Origin: Acidimicrobiaceae bacterium
GTDB taxonomy: Bacteria > Actinomycetota > Acidimicrobiia > Acidimicrobiales > RAAP-2
Length of the DNA stretch: 46,178 nucleotides
NCBI GenBank assembly: GCA_027306755.1
Contig: DAHUZE010000018.1
Span: 1-46,178 of the forward strand
Reading direction: 5' to 3'
The translations under genes and the position numbers were made by a program. The notes beneath the pieces were generated by a model. That model worked only from the letters and a program-made list of their open reading frames with translations, searched no databases and was not told the origin of the DNA. How positions within the stretch are numbered: the stretch's first letter is position 1; each line of letters begins with the position of its first letter. Positions 24,426 to 32,842 of the stretch are shown here, one piece after another.

Positions 24426-24476
24426 CCGGTCCCGGGGCCCGGGCCGGGGCCGGCGGGGCCGGGCCGGGGCCGGAAC
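24426..24476. terminator. Low-complexity CCGG/GGCC tract, possible proB terminator
   Basis: The proB-proA gap holds many alternating GGCC/CCGG blocks that can fold into GC-rich hairpins. It lies between the proB stop and the proA -10 candidate. No T-run and no single clear stem, so the call is weak. Confidence 0.3.
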
Positions 24477-24481
24477 CGGGC

Positions 24482-25573
24482 TCAAACCAGCACGACCAGG
24501 TCGTCGCGATGGACGACCTCGGGCGGGAGGTCCTCGGGCAACTCATCGCTGCGCCGGCCCAGCCACTCGTCCCGGCGGTCCGATGGGCAGCGGGCGAGGC
24601 CCTTGGCGAACACGGTGCCGTCCGGGCCGGCGATCTCGACCGCGTCCTCGGGACCGAACCGTCCCCGGCTGTCCACGACCCCGGCCGGCAGCAGGGAGCG
24701 CCCCCCGGCGACCAGGGCCTCGCGCGCACCGGCGTCAACCACGAGCGTGCCCGACGCCCCCAGGGCGAAGGCGATCCAGAGCTTGCGGGCCGGCAGCCGG
24801 CTCCGGCGGGGGTGGAACACGGTGCCGACACCCGGTCGGCCGCTCAGGGCGTCGGTCAGGACCTGGGAGCGGTGGCCGTCGGCGATGATGGTGCGCACGC
24901 CGGACCAGGTGGCCATGCGGGCCGCGGCCAGCTTGGAAGCCATGCCCCCGCTTCCCAACGCACCCGGGCCGCCGGCCAGCCCCTCCAGCCGGTGGTCCAC
25001 CTCCACAACCTCTTCGATCAACGACCCTCCGTCTCCGAGGCGCGGGTCCTCCGTCAAGAGGCCCGGAGCGTCGGTCAGGAGCACCAGCAGATCGGCCCCC
25101 ACCAGCTGGGCCACCAGGGCGCTCAGGCGGTCGTTGTCCCCGAACCGGATCTCCTCGTCAGCCACCGCGTCGTTCTCGTTGACCACAGGGATCACGCCCA
25201 GGTCGAACAGGTGGAGCAGGGTACCCCGGGCCTGGAGGTACTGGCGCCGGTGGCCGAAATCGAGCGGCGCCAGCAGCACCTGGCCTGCCACCAGGCCGTG
25301 GGGTGAGAGCCCGTCCTGCCAGGCGCGCATGAGGCGGTGCTGGCCCACGGCCGAGAGCGCTTGGAGCACCGCCAAGTCCTCGGGTCGCCCGCCGTGGCGC
25401 CCAAGTGCGGACCACCCGCAGGCGATGGCGCCCGAGGACACCACCACCGATCGGTGGCCCGCGGCGCCGAGGGCGGCGACCTCCGCGCTCAACCCGTCCA
25501 CCACGTCCCGGTCGACCGATCCGTCCGGGCGGGTCACGGTGGACGAGCCCACCTTGACGACGATCGTGCGCAT
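24482..25573 (-). CDS. proB: Glutamate 5-kinase
   Basis: ProB phosphorylates glutamate as the first step of proline synthesis. The 363-residue product has the amino-acid-kinase domain (IVVKVGSSTVT, VVSSGAIACG, VNENDAVADEEIRFGDNDRLSALVA, GSGGMASKLAAARMA) followed by a C-terminal PUA domain (LLPAGVVDSRGRFGPEDAVEI). ATG 25573 has AAGGGGA from the last copy of an 18-bp repeat upstream. An alternative GTG at 25609 overlaps the obg stop as GTGA and adds 12 residues encoded by the repeat. Proline feedback is known for the family, not visible here. Confidence 0.95.
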   Translation of the reverse strand: MRTIVVKVGSSTVTRPDGSVDRDVVDGLSAEVAALGAAGHRSVVVSSGAIACGWSALGRHGGRPEDLAVLQALSAVGQHRLMRAWQDGLSPHGLVAGQVLLAPLDFGHRRQYLQARGTLLHLFDLGVIPVVNENDAVADEEIRFGDNDRLSALVAQLVGADLLVLLTDAPGLLTEDPRLGDGGSLIEEVVEVDHRLEGLAGGPGALGSGGMASKLAAARMATWSGVRTIIADGHRSQVLTDALSGRPGVGTVFHPRRSRLPARKLWIAFALGASGTLVVDAGAREALVAGGRSLLPAGVVDSRGRFGPEDAVEIAGPDGTVFAKGLARCPSDRRDEWLGRRSDELPEDLPPEVVHRDDLVVLV

Positions 25574-25574
25574 T

Positions 25575-25646
25575 GCGTCCCCTTCGGCCGCTGCGTCCCC
25601 TTCGCTCACGGCGTCCCCTTCGCTCGCTGCGTCCCCTTCGGCCGCC
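25575..25646. repeat. 18-bp tandem repeat, four copies, across the obg-proB junction
   Basis: Four adjacent units of the form GCGTCCCCTTCGGCCGCT (plus strand), with changes confined to the last seven bases. On the minus strand each unit carries AAGGGGA, a Shine-Dalgarno-like core. Two units encode the last residues of Obg (KGTQRAKGTP), the obg stop falls in another, and the last provides the proB ribosome-binding site. Confidence 0.85.
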
Positions 25647-26973
25647 GGCGCGGCGAGGCGCCTCCTGCGGCCCGGTCCCGCTCGGCCGCGTCGGACGGGG
25701 TCAGGGCACCGTCGCGGTACCAGAGGAAGGAGGCCTGCCCCACGGTGACCTCGTCCCCGTCGTGGGCGCCGGCGCGGCCCAGGGCCCGGTCCACTCCCAA
25801 GCGCCGGAGCCGGCGCATGGCCTCGGACAGCGCCCCCTCGTCGGTCAGATCCGAGAAGTTGGCCGCACGCTCGGCCGCCCGGCCGCGCAGCACCCAGGCC
25901 CGGCTCCCGGCGCGCTCCACGACGATCCCTTCGGCCGCCGGCCGGTGCACCACGACCTCGCGCCCCGGGGCGCCGCCGTCCGCCGCTTCCCGCCGCGCGG
26001 CCACGACCAGGCCGGCTATCGCCCACAGGAGCTCCGGGACCCCCTGCCCCGTGGCCGCCGAGACCCGCATCTCGGGAGCACCAGCCAGCGCGGCGGCGCC
26101 TGCCGCGTCCACCTTGGAGCCGACGACGAGCCGGGGCCGATCGAGCAGCGCAGGGCGGTAGCGGCGCAGCTCACCCAAGAGGACCTGCTCCTGGTGGGCC
26201 GGCGGCACCGCCTCCGCCGACGCCAGGTCGCAGAGCACCACCAGGACCCGGGCCCTCTCCACGTGGCGCAGGAAGCGGTGGCCCAGGCCCCGCCCGTCCG
26301 CCGCGCCCTCCACCAGCCCGGGCACGTCGGCCACGACCATCTCCACCTCGTCTCCATCCCGGCCCAGCCGCACCACGCCGAGGTTGGGCTCCAAGGTCGT
26401 GAACGGGTAGGGCGCGATCTTGGGCTTGGCCGCGGAGATGGCGGCGATCAGGGTGGACTTCCCTGCGTTGGGATAGCCGACGAGCGCCACGTCCGCCACC
26501 AGCTTGAGCTCCATGTCCAGCCACCGCTCCTCGCCCCGCTCGCCCTGCTCTGCGAAGGCCGGCGCGCGGCGCGTGTTGGAGAGGAAGCGGGCGTTCCCAC
26601 GCCCGCCCGCGCCGCCACGGGCGGCCAGCCAGCGATCACCCTCGCCGGAGAGGTCGCACAGCGGGACGCCGGCCCGGTCCCGGACGATGGTCCCGACGGG
26701 AACGGGGACGACGAGCTCCGCCCCCCGCTGGCCATGCCGCCGCTTGCCGGACCCGTGGGTGCCGTCACCGGCCCGCCGGAACGGGTGGTCGCGGAACCCG
26801 AGCAGGGACGCCTGGTTGAGCTGGGCGACCAGCCAGACGTCACCGCCCCGCCCCCCGTCGCCCCCGTCAGGTCCGCCACGGGCGACATGCGCCTCCCGGC
26901 GGAAGGAGACCGCGCCGGCTCCCCCGTCCCCCGCCTTGGCGTGCAGCTGCGCCTCGTCCACGAACCCCGCCAT
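25606..26973 (-). CDS. obgE: GTPase Obg (CgtA)
   Basis: Obg is a GTPase for 50S assembly and stress control. The 455-residue product has the Gly-rich Obg domain (FVDEAQLHAKAGDGGAGAVS, GPDGGDGGRGGDV), the G domain with G1 GYPNAGKST (166-174), G2 PFTTLEP, G3 DVPG and a G4 written SKVD instead of NKxD, and a C-terminal OCT domain (FSDLTDEGALSEAMRRLRRLGVD) as in actinobacteria. The basic tail is encoded by an 18-bp repeat. TAGGAT ends seven bases before the ATG. In most genomes obg follows rpmA directly; here a nucleoside-salvage block intervenes. Confidence 0.96.
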   Translation of the reverse strand: MAGFVDEAQLHAKAGDGGAGAVSFRREAHVARGGPDGGDGGRGGDVWLVAQLNQASLLGFRDHPFRRAGDGTHGSGKRRHGQRGAELVVPVPVGTIVRDRAGVPLCDLSGEGDRWLAARGGAGGRGNARFLSNTRRAPAFAEQGERGEERWLDMELKLVADVALVGYPNAGKSTLIAAISAAKPKIAPYPFTTLEPNLGVVRLGRDGDEVEMVVADVPGLVEGAADGRGLGHRFLRHVERARVLVVLCDLASAEAVPPAHQEQVLLGELRRYRPALLDRPRLVVGSKVDAAGAAALAGAPEMRVSAATGQGVPELLWAIAGLVVAARREAADGGAPGREVVVHRPAAEGIVVERAGSRAWVLRGRAAERAANFSDLTDEGALSEAMRRLRRLGVDRALGRAGAHDGDEVTVGQASFLWYRDGALTPSDAAERDRAAGGASPRRRPKGTQRAKGTP

Positions 26974-26980
26974 CGCGGCG

Positions 26981-26986
26981 ATCCTA
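26981..26986 (-). promoter_or_regulatory. Candidate -10 of a leaderless obg transcript
   Basis: TAGGAT on the minus strand, seven bases before ATG 26973, with no Shine-Dalgarno. It lies in the 36-base gap after the amidohydrolase gene. Confidence 0.5.
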
Positions 26987-27009
26987 CGAGCGCTCGCCGG
27001 GGCGCCGGC

Positions 27010-28350
27010 TCAGTGGCCGGCCCGGGCCAGCCGGCGCACCCGCTCGAACACGTTGCGCTGCGCCTCGCGCACGTCCACGCTGGTACAGGTTCGATCGGCC
27101 ACCACGTGCCTCCCGCCCACCCATACGTCGGTGACCAGACGGCTCGACGCAGCCCACACCAGGTGGGCGATCAGCTCGGACTCGGTGCCGCCGGGGACGA
27201 AGACGGGGTCGTCGAGGTCCAGGCGAACCAGGTCGGCCCGGTGCCCCGGAGCCAAGGTGCCCACGTCCAGCCCCAGCGCGCCGGCACCCCCGAGGTTGGC
27301 CAGCGCCAGCGCCTCCCCGGTGGCCATGGCCGCGGCGTCCACGGCCACCGCCCGGGCGAGGATCGGCGCCAGCCGGAGCTCCTCCCACAGGTCCAGATTG
27401 TCGTTGGACGCGGGCCCGTCCGTGCCGAGCCCCACCCGGATGCCGCGGGCGAGCATGTCGGGCACGCGGGCGATGCCGCTCCCCAGCTTCCCGTTGCTCT
27501 GCGGGCAGTGGGCGACGGCCACGTCATGGGCCCGGTAGAGGTCCAGGTCCTCGTCGGACAGCCACACCGAGTGGGCGGCCAGGACCCGGCGGTCGAGGAG
27601 ACCCACCCGGGCCAGGTAGGCCGGCGTGCTCATGCCGTAGCGGGACCGGATCGGCTCGTCCTCCGCCTGCGTTTCCGCGACGTGGATATGCACCAAGGCG
27701 TCCAGCTCGGAGGCGATCTTCGCCGTGGCGACCAGCCCGTCCTCGGGCACGGTGTAGGCGCTGTGAGGTCCCAGGGCGATCGTCATGCGGCCGCCCCACC
27801 CGTCCAGGTCCGCATGGAGCTCGCCGGCCACGTCCAGGCACCGCTGCCACGTCGCGTCCGGGCCGGCGCCGGGGAGGTCGAAGATGGCGGGCGCCATCAC
27901 GCACCGGATCCCCGAGTCCAGGGCGGCCTGCGCCACGGCGCGGGGGAAGAGGTACTGCTCGGCGGTGGTCGTCACCCCGGCCGCCAGGAGCTCGGCGCAT
28001 CCCAGGGCCATGCCCCAGTAGGCGTCGTCCGGCGTGAGGCGCGCCTCCCGGGGCCAGATGGCCTCGGAAAGCCACCGCCCGAGGGGGAGGCCGTCCCCAG
28101 CGCCCCGGAGCAGGGTCATGGCGGTGTGGCCGTGGCAATTCACGAGGCCGGGCATGAGCAGCCCCCCCAGCACCACCTCCCGGTCGCCCTCCCGGCGCTC
28201 CGGGGGGTCCAGCGGCCCCACGGCGGCGATCCTGTCGCCGTGGACTTCCACCATCCCCGGCCGGTGCACCGTCCGCTGCGCGTCCATGGTGACCACCGCG
28301 TCGGCCACGTAGCGCACGCGGTCGTCAAGGGCGGTCGTCGTGGTCCCCAC
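27010..28350 (-). CDS. Amidohydrolase, probable MTA/SAH deaminase type
   Basis: A 446-residue metal-dependent hydrolase of the cytosine-deaminase/ATZ-TRZ group. The barrel metal sites are visible: GLVNCHGHTAMTLLRG, HIHVAETQAEDE, LAAHSVWLSDEDL, AHCPQSNGKLGSG and GLGTDGPASNDNLDLWEE. These match 5'-methylthioadenosine/S-adenosylhomocysteine deaminase (MtaD) best, but guanine or triazine deaminases share them, so the substrate is inferred. GTG 28350 is one base after the FeoA-like gene's stop; an earlier start would overlap that gene. A purine nucleoside phosphorylase lies divergently nearby, which fits purine or methylthioadenosine salvage. Confidence 0.87.
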   Translation of the reverse strand: MGTTTTALDDRVRYVADAVVTMDAQRTVHRPGMVEVHGDRIAAVGPLDPPERREGDREVVLGGLLMPGLVNCHGHTAMTLLRGAGDGLPLGRWLSEAIWPREARLTPDDAYWGMALGCAELLAAGVTTTAEQYLFPRAVAQAALDSGIRCVMAPAIFDLPGAGPDATWQRCLDVAGELHADLDGWGGRMTIALGPHSAYTVPEDGLVATAKIASELDALVHIHVAETQAEDEPIRSRYGMSTPAYLARVGLLDRRVLAAHSVWLSDEDLDLYRAHDVAVAHCPQSNGKLGSGIARVPDMLARGIRVGLGTDGPASNDNLDLWEELRLAPILARAVAVDAAAMATGEALALANLGGAGALGLDVGTLAPGHRADLVRLDLDDPVFVPGGTESELIAHLVWAASSRLVTDVWVGGRHVVADRTCTSVDVREAQRNVFERVRRLARAGH

Positions 28351-28351
28351 C

Positions 28352-28591
28352 TCAGGCCGGCGCCACGTAGAGCCGCCGGGCCAGCGCCGGGCCAAGGGCG
28401 ACCGTTGCGCCGTCCACGTCGAGGACAAGGGTGCCGTCCGGCGCCCTGGAGGCGACGGTGGCGGTCGAGCCGGGGGTGAACCGATGGCCGTCCAGGTAGG
28501 CGAGTGCGTCCATGTCCAGCTCGCCCTCTTCGCTGATCCGCTCCAGCCTCACGATGGCGCCGGTGCCGGCGTCGGCCAGCGCCAACTGCAT
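28352..28591 (-). CDS. FeoA-domain-like small protein
   Basis: A 79-residue protein with the SH3-like FeoA pattern: IVRLERISEEGELDMDALAYLDGHRFTPG followed by ATVASRAPDGTLVLDVDGATVALGPALARRLYV. FeoA domains occur with FeoB iron transporters or at the end of DtxR-type repressors. This resembles the C-terminal part of the latter, standing alone without its helix-turn-helix. No feoB is present. It leads a two-gene unit with the amidohydrolase, one base apart. TAGCAT ends seven bases before the ATG. Function uncertain. Confidence 0.72.
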   Translation of the reverse strand: MQLALADAGTGAIVRLERISEEGELDMDALAYLDGHRFTPGSTATVASRAPDGTLVLDVDGATVALGPALARRLYVAPA

Positions 28592-28598
28592 GCCCCGG

Positions 28599-28604
28599 AT
28601 GCTA
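28599..28604 (-). promoter_or_regulatory. Candidate -10 of a leaderless FeoA-like/amidohydrolase transcript
   Basis: TAGCAT on the minus strand, seven bases (CCGGGGC) before ATG 28591. Confidence 0.45.
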
Positions 28605-28692
28605 CCGACGTCAACCCGGCAGGGGCTTCAGCGGCACCGCCCCGCTCGCCGCCTGCGGCGCCGCAGGCCGGCGGCCGCGAGCCCACGACCCC

Positions 28693-28698
28693 TACCAT
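28693..28698 (+). promoter_or_regulatory. Candidate -10 of a leaderless purine nucleoside phosphorylase transcript
   Basis: TACCAT, six bases before ATG 28705, no Shine-Dalgarno. It includes a second ATG (28697) that is out of frame with the gene. Confidence 0.45.
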
Positions 28699-28704
28699 GG
28701 TCCG

Positions 28705-29607
28705 ATGCCGACCACCAGCGCCGGGGCTCCCGGGGCCAACCCCTTCGAGCAGGCCCGCGTCGCCGCCCGGGAGTTGGGCCGCCTGACCGGCGTGGAACGT
28801 CACGACGCGCTGGTGGTGCTCGGCACCGGGCTCTTCGCCGCAGCCGAGCTGCTCGGCGCGGAGGGGCCGCCAATCGACCTCACTTCGCTGCCCTGGTTCG
28901 CCCGGTTCACCGGCCCCGGGCACCGGCCGGAGGCATGGTCGGTGGCGTTGGGCGGGATGCAGGCGCTCGTGGTCGCCGGGCGGCTGCACCTCTACGAGGG
29001 CCGCAGCCCGGCGGAGGTGGTGCACACGGTCCGCACGGCAGTGGCCGCAGGAGCGGGCACGGTGGTGCTCACCTGCAGCGCCGGGGCCGTGGGGAGCCGG
29101 TTTGCCGTGGGGGACGTGGTGGCCATCTCGGACCACCTCAACCTGACCGGGCAGTCACCGCTGCTGGGCGTCCGGCCCGAGCCGCCCCTCGGCTCCCGCC
29201 ACGTGGACCTGACGGACACCTGGTCGCCCCGGCTGCGGGCCGCAGCCCGAGCGGTGCGGCCACTGGAGGAGGGCGTGTACGCCCAGGTGCTGGGGCCGGA
29301 GCTCGAGACGCCGGCCGAGGTGCGGCTGCTCGCTGCCGCCGGGGTCGACCTTGTGGGCATGTCCACGGTGCCCGAGGCGGTCGCCGCCCGGCACCTCGGC
29401 GCGGAGGTGCTGGGCCTGGCCGTGGTGACCAACGCGGCCGCCGGCCAGGTGGGCGCCCCCGTTGCTGTGGGCTCCATCCTCGACGCCGCCGGCGCGTCGG
29501 CGGGCTCGGTGGCCGAGCTGGTGCTCGCAGTGCTCGGATCGGCGACCGGCGATCGCCCGGACAGCGCCGGCCGCCCGGACAGCGATCGTGGTCCCGCGCA
29601 GCCCTAG
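28705..29607 (+). CDS. Purine nucleoside phosphorylase
   Basis: Phosphorolysis of purine nucleosides to base and ribose 1-phosphate. The 300-residue product is of the trimeric PNP/MTAP family: [12 protein letters not shown] near the N-terminus, [19 protein letters not shown], a [23 protein letters not shown]-type segment (a TNAAG motif is partly replaced by TCSAG), [32 protein letters not shown] and [10 protein letters not shown]. It lies opposite the deaminase-type amidohydrolase, so the pair may salvage purines or methylthioadenosine. Its TAG stop shares the palindrome CTAG with the stop of rpmA on the other strand. Confidence 0.9.
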   Translation: MPTTSAGAPGANPFEQARVAARELGRLTGVERHDALVVLGTGLFAAAELLGAEGPPIDLTSLPWFARFTGPGHRPEAWSVALGGMQALVVAGRLHLYEGRSPAEVVHTVRTAVAAGAGTVVLTCSAGAVGSRFAVGDVVAISDHLNLTGQSPLLGVRPEPPLGSRHVDLTDTWSPRLRAAARAVRPLEEGVYAQVLGPELETPAEVRLLAAAGVDLVGMSTVPEAVAARHLGAEVLGLAVVTNAAAGQVGAPVAVGSILDAAGASAGSVAELVLAVLGSATGDRPDSAGRPDSDRGPAQP

Positions 29608-29855
29608 CCGGGCAGGACGTCGACCAGCTTGCGATCCTTGCGCTTGCCGAACTTCACCACGCCGTCGGACAGGGCGAACAGGGTGTCGTCCCCGCCGCGG
29701 CCCACGTTGACGCCGGGGTGGAAGCGGGTCCCCCGCTGCCGCACGATGATCGACCCGGCCTGGACGCTGGTGCCGTCGAACACCTTCACGCCCAGCCGTT
29801 GCGCGTTGGAGTCACGGCCGTTGCGGGTAGAGCCGCCGCCCTTGGTCTTCGACAT
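29604..29855 (-). CDS. rpmA: 50S ribosomal protein bL27
   Basis: bL27 reaches the peptidyl-transferase centre. The 83-residue product starts [20 protein letters not shown] and continues with [21 protein letters not shown], all family-typical. There is no N-terminal extension of the Firmicutes type. A GGAGGA Shine-Dalgarno precedes the ATG. It follows rplU by 63 bases. The last four bases CTAG are shared with the stop codon of the convergent nucleoside phosphorylase. Confidence 0.97.
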   Translation of the reverse strand: MSKTKGGGSTRNGRDSNAQRLGVKVFDGTSVQAGSIIVRQRGTRFHPGVNVGRGGDDTLFALSDGVVKFGKRKDRKLVDVLPG

Positions 29856-29918
29856 CGGTCCTCCTTGAAGTCGCTGCGGGAAAGCTCGCTGGCAGGAAAA
29901 CGCTGCGGGCGGACGGCG

Positions 29919-30233
29919 CTACGAGGTCGCGATGGAGAGGATCTCCACCGTCGCGTACCGCTGGCGGTGCCCCCACCGGCGCCGCTGGTTGGACTTGGGC
30001 TTGTAGGTCATGGCGTTGATCTTGGGGCCCAGCTCCTCGCCGATGACGCGGCCCGTCACCGTGACCCCGGCCAGCGCGTCGGGGGTGGCCCGGACCGAAC
30101 CCGCCGCGTCCACGACCAGGACCGCCTCGAGTGCCACCTCCGCCCCGACGGGCTCGCCCAGGAGCTCCACTCGCACGCGCTGCCCTTCGGCCACGCGTTC
30201 CTGCTTGCCTCCGCTTCGGATTACGGCGTACAT
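29919..30233 (-). CDS. rplU: 50S ribosomal protein bL21
   Basis: bL21 binds 23S rRNA and precedes bL27 in most bacteria. The 104-residue product has MYAVIRSGGKQERVAEGQ at the start and the conserved tail AMTYKPKSNQRRRWGHRQRY. It starts 26 bases after the RNase E/G stop. TAAGCT ends nine bases before the ATG and no good Shine-Dalgarno is present, so it may have its own promoter. Confidence 0.97.
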   Translation of the reverse strand: MYAVIRSGGKQERVAEGQRVRVELLGEPVGAEVALEAVLVVDAAGSVRATPDALAGVTVTGRVIGEELGPKINAMTYKPKSNQRRRWGHRQRYATVEILSIATS

Positions 30234-30242
30234 GAGTGGTGC

Positions 30243-30248
30243 AGCTTA
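30243..30248 (-). promoter_or_regulatory. Candidate -10 of a near-leaderless rplU-rpmA transcript
   Basis: TAAGCT on the minus strand, nine bases before ATG 30233, in the short gap after the RNase E/G gene. Confidence 0.4.
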
Positions 30249-30259
30249 TCCCAACCGCG

Positions 30260-32035
30260 TCACAGCGCGGACGCGTCCAGCACGATCCCCCTGCCGTGGC
30301 AGACCTCGCACTCGGTGGAGAGGGACTCGATGAGCCCCTCGGAGATCCGTTTGCGGGTCATCTCGACGAGGCCGAGCTCGGAGATGTCGAACACCTGGGT
30401 CCGGGTCTTGTCCCGGGCCAGCGCCGCCCGGAGGGCCGCCGCCACCTTCTCCCGGTTGTCGCGCACCTCCATGTCGATGAAGTCGATCACGATGATGCCG
30501 CCGATGTCCCGCAGGCGGAGCTGGCGAGCCACCTCCTCGGCCGCCTCCAGGTTGTTGCGAAAGACGGTCTCCTCCAGATTGCTCTTGCCGACGTTCTTGC
30601 CGGTGTTCACGTCGATCACCGTGAGGGCCTCGGTGCGCTCGATGATCAGCGAGCCGCCCGAGGGGAGCCAGACCTTGCGGTCCAGGGCCTTGTGCAGCTG
30701 CTCGTGGACGTGGAATCGGTCGAACAGCGGCTGGCCCTCGGCGGCCGGATCGTATAGCTCGACCCGCTCCGCCAGGTCGGGGCTCACCGCCTCCACGTAG
30801 CCCCGCACCTGCTCGCAGACGGCCCGGTCGTCGATGATGACGCCGCGATAGTCGCTGTTGAGCTCCTCGCGCAGGATCCGCACCGCCAGCTCCGGCTCCT
30901 GGTAGAGCAGACCGGGCACCGTGGTGCGGGCCGCCGCCTGCTCGATGGCCGCCCACTGCTGGAGGAGGCCCTGGACGTCCCGGCGGAGCTCCTCCTCGCT
31001 GGCCCCGTCGGCCGCCGTGCGCACGATCAGGCCGTGGCCGGCGGGCTGGACGGCGTCCACGATCTTGCGCAGCCGGCGGCGCTCGTTGTCCCCCAGCCGC
31101 TTGGAGATCCCCACGGCGTCGCTGTTGGGGACGAACACGGCGAACCGACCGGGGATGGAGACCTCCTGGGTGAGCCTGGCCCCCTTGGCCCCGATGGGGT
31201 TCTTGGTCACCTGGCACAAGATGAGCTGGCCGGCGCGCAGCACCTGTTCGATGCGGGGCTCCCCACGACCCCCGCCCTCCACGTCGTCCTGGTCGTAGCG
31301 GACATCGCCCCGGTACAAGACGGCGTTCTTCGGGATGCCGATGTCCACGAAGGCCGCCTCCATGCCCGGCAGCACGTTCTGGACGCGCCCCACGTAGATG
31401 TTCCCGTCGATCTGGGTCGTCTCGTCCTGCACCCGGGAGACGAAGTGCTGCACCAGTGAGCGGCCCTCCAGGACGGCGATCTGCGAGAGCCCGGGCTGGA
31501 CATGAACGCAGATGAGGTAGCGGCCGGTGGAGCGGCCCTTTCGGTCGCGCCCGCTCCTGCGCCGTCGCGACGGGCGGCGGCCCCCCAAGGGGCTCCCGTC
31601 CGGATCCACAGGGCTCTCCCCCGCTCGGGCGCCAGCCCTGGCCATCGCCGTGCCGGCGGGATCAGCTTCCTCACCGGCGCCTCGCGAGTCTGGTGCACCC
31701 CCCCGGCGACCCCCCTGCCCCCGACGCCCCCCGGGAGCCCGGGGGGCCGGTGCCGGCGGGGGCGCCGGTGCCGGCGCTGCGATGACCGGCGCGGAGGCCG
31801 CACCCGGCGACGGGCGCCCGGCCGGAGCCGGCCGGGTGTCCCCGATGCGCGGCCGGCTCGGCGAGCCCGCAGCGGAGCCGTCCTCGCCGGCTGGTGCTCC
31901 TAGCGGGTTGGCCCGGGAGGCACCACCGTCGGGTCCGTCCCGGTCACCTGGGCGGCTCCCGACGTCCGGCGGCCCGGTGGCTGCGCTCGTGCCGGCAGCG
32001 CGCGGTGCGGCGCTCCCGTTCTGCAGATCTTCCAT
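30260..32035 (-). CDS. rng: Ribonuclease E/G family endoribonuclease
   Basis: RNase E/G cuts single-stranded RNA in rRNA maturation and mRNA decay. The protein is about 591 residues. A disordered Pro/Ala/Gly/Arg-rich head of ~170 residues ends in a basic patch (GRRPSRRRRSGRDRKGR). The S1 domain follows (NIYVGRVQNVLPGMEAAFVDIG), then the catalytic DNase I-like domain with TVIDVNTGK and IIVIDFIDM (metal-binding Asp) and the Zn-link CEVCHGRG near the C-terminus. ATG 32035 is preferred over GTG 32047 because GAAGGAG stands at the right distance from it. It is 24 bases after DUF2344, probably one operon. Confidence 0.93.
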   Translation of the reverse strand: MEDLQNGSAAPRAAGTSAATGPPDVGSRPGDRDGPDGGASRANPLGAPAGEDGSAAGSPSRPRIGDTRPAPAGRPSPGAASAPVIAAPAPAPPPAPAPRAPGGRRGQGGRRGGAPDSRGAGEEADPAGTAMARAGARAGESPVDPDGSPLGGRRPSRRRRSGRDRKGRSTGRYLICVHVQPGLSQIAVLEGRSLVQHFVSRVQDETTQIDGNIYVGRVQNVLPGMEAAFVDIGIPKNAVLYRGDVRYDQDDVEGGGRGEPRIEQVLRAGQLILCQVTKNPIGAKGARLTQEVSIPGRFAVFVPNSDAVGISKRLGDNERRRLRKIVDAVQPAGHGLIVRTAADGASEEELRRDVQGLLQQWAAIEQAAARTTVPGLLYQEPELAVRILREELNSDYRGVIIDDRAVCEQVRGYVEAVSPDLAERVELYDPAAEGQPLFDRFHVHEQLHKALDRKVWLPSGGSLIIERTEALTVIDVNTGKNVGKSNLEETVFRNNLEAAEEVARQLRLRDIGGIIVIDFIDMEVRDNREKVAAALRAALARDKTRTQVFDISELGLVEMTRKRISEGLIESLSTECEVCHGRGIVLDASAL

Positions 32036-32059
32036 GAGGGAAGTCACTCCTTCGACGTG

Positions 32060-32842
32060 TCATGAGGCACGCTCCGGGGCGTGCGCCGCTCCGGCGCGGG
32101 CGATGTCGCCGCGTGGTTCCAGCGGCTCCCTCCGCGCGCCGTCGCGCTCGATCCATTGATGCATGCGGCAGGCCCGTGCCAAGGTCGCCTCGGGCCCCAG
32201 AGCTTCCAGAAGCTCCTTCGGCCGGACCCCACGGGGGCGCGTCGCCAGCTCGGCGTCCATCCACACCCCGTCGGGTCCCGCCGTGCCGGGCGGGTAGCCC
32301 CCGGCGGGCGCCAGTGAGAGCGACAGCACGGCGGGGCGGAGGTTGTCGTGGGTCATCCGGCCCTTTCGCTCTCGCTCCACCATCACGCTCGGCGCAGCGA
32401 GCAGTCGCTCGACCCGCGACCCAAGCTCCTCTGCCGTCAAACCGAGCACCTCCAGCTTCCAGCTGCACGATGATACCTCTTGCTGGAGCGAAGCGGAATC
32501 TTCTCCCAGCCTGCCGGCCCGGTCCACGTCCACCCCCGCGGGCAGCAAGGGGGAGAGCAGCTCCGGCAGCATCCCGGGATCGGGGGCCGCGTGGAGGGCG
32601 ACGTCCAGGTACTCCGCCCACGACTCGGCCCCCGTGGGAAGGGCCAGGCCGAAGCTCATCAGCAGGTGGGGGGAGAACCCCTCGGACCAGGCAACGGGCA
32701 CACCACTGCGGCGCAGCGCGCGCTCCCACATCCGCACTACGTCCCGGTGGCTGGTGAAGCGGACCTTGCCGAGCTTCGTGTATCGGAGCCGGACCCGGGC
32801 GGGCCCCGCCTGCCCGGGTCCGTGGCCCTCAGGGCCGGGCAC
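32060..32842 (-). CDS. DUF2344 family protein (TIGR03936-type radical-SAM-linked protein)
   Basis: A 260-residue protein matching the radical-SAM-linked family: RLRYTKLGKVRFTSHRDVVRMWERALRRSGVPVAWSEGFSPH near the N-terminus and the LPTGAESWAEYLDV segment. The GTG start lies inside the end of the radical-SAM gene (14-base overlap), which fits a co-translated pair; in some bacteria the two are fused. The C-terminal ~40 residues are charged and variable. Biochemical role is not established to my knowledge. RNase E/G follows immediately. Confidence 0.9.
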   Translation of the reverse strand: MPGPEGHGPGQAGPARVRLRYTKLGKVRFTSHRDVVRMWERALRRSGVPVAWSEGFSPHLLMSFGLALPTGAESWAEYLDVALHAAPDPGMLPELLSPLLPAGVDVDRAGRLGEDSASLQQEVSSCSWKLEVLGLTAEELGSRVERLLAAPSVMVERERKGRMTHDNLRPAVLSLSLAPAGGYPPGTAGPDGVWMDAELATRPRGVRPKELLEALGPEATLARACRMHQWIERDGARREPLEPRGDIARAGAAHAPERAS

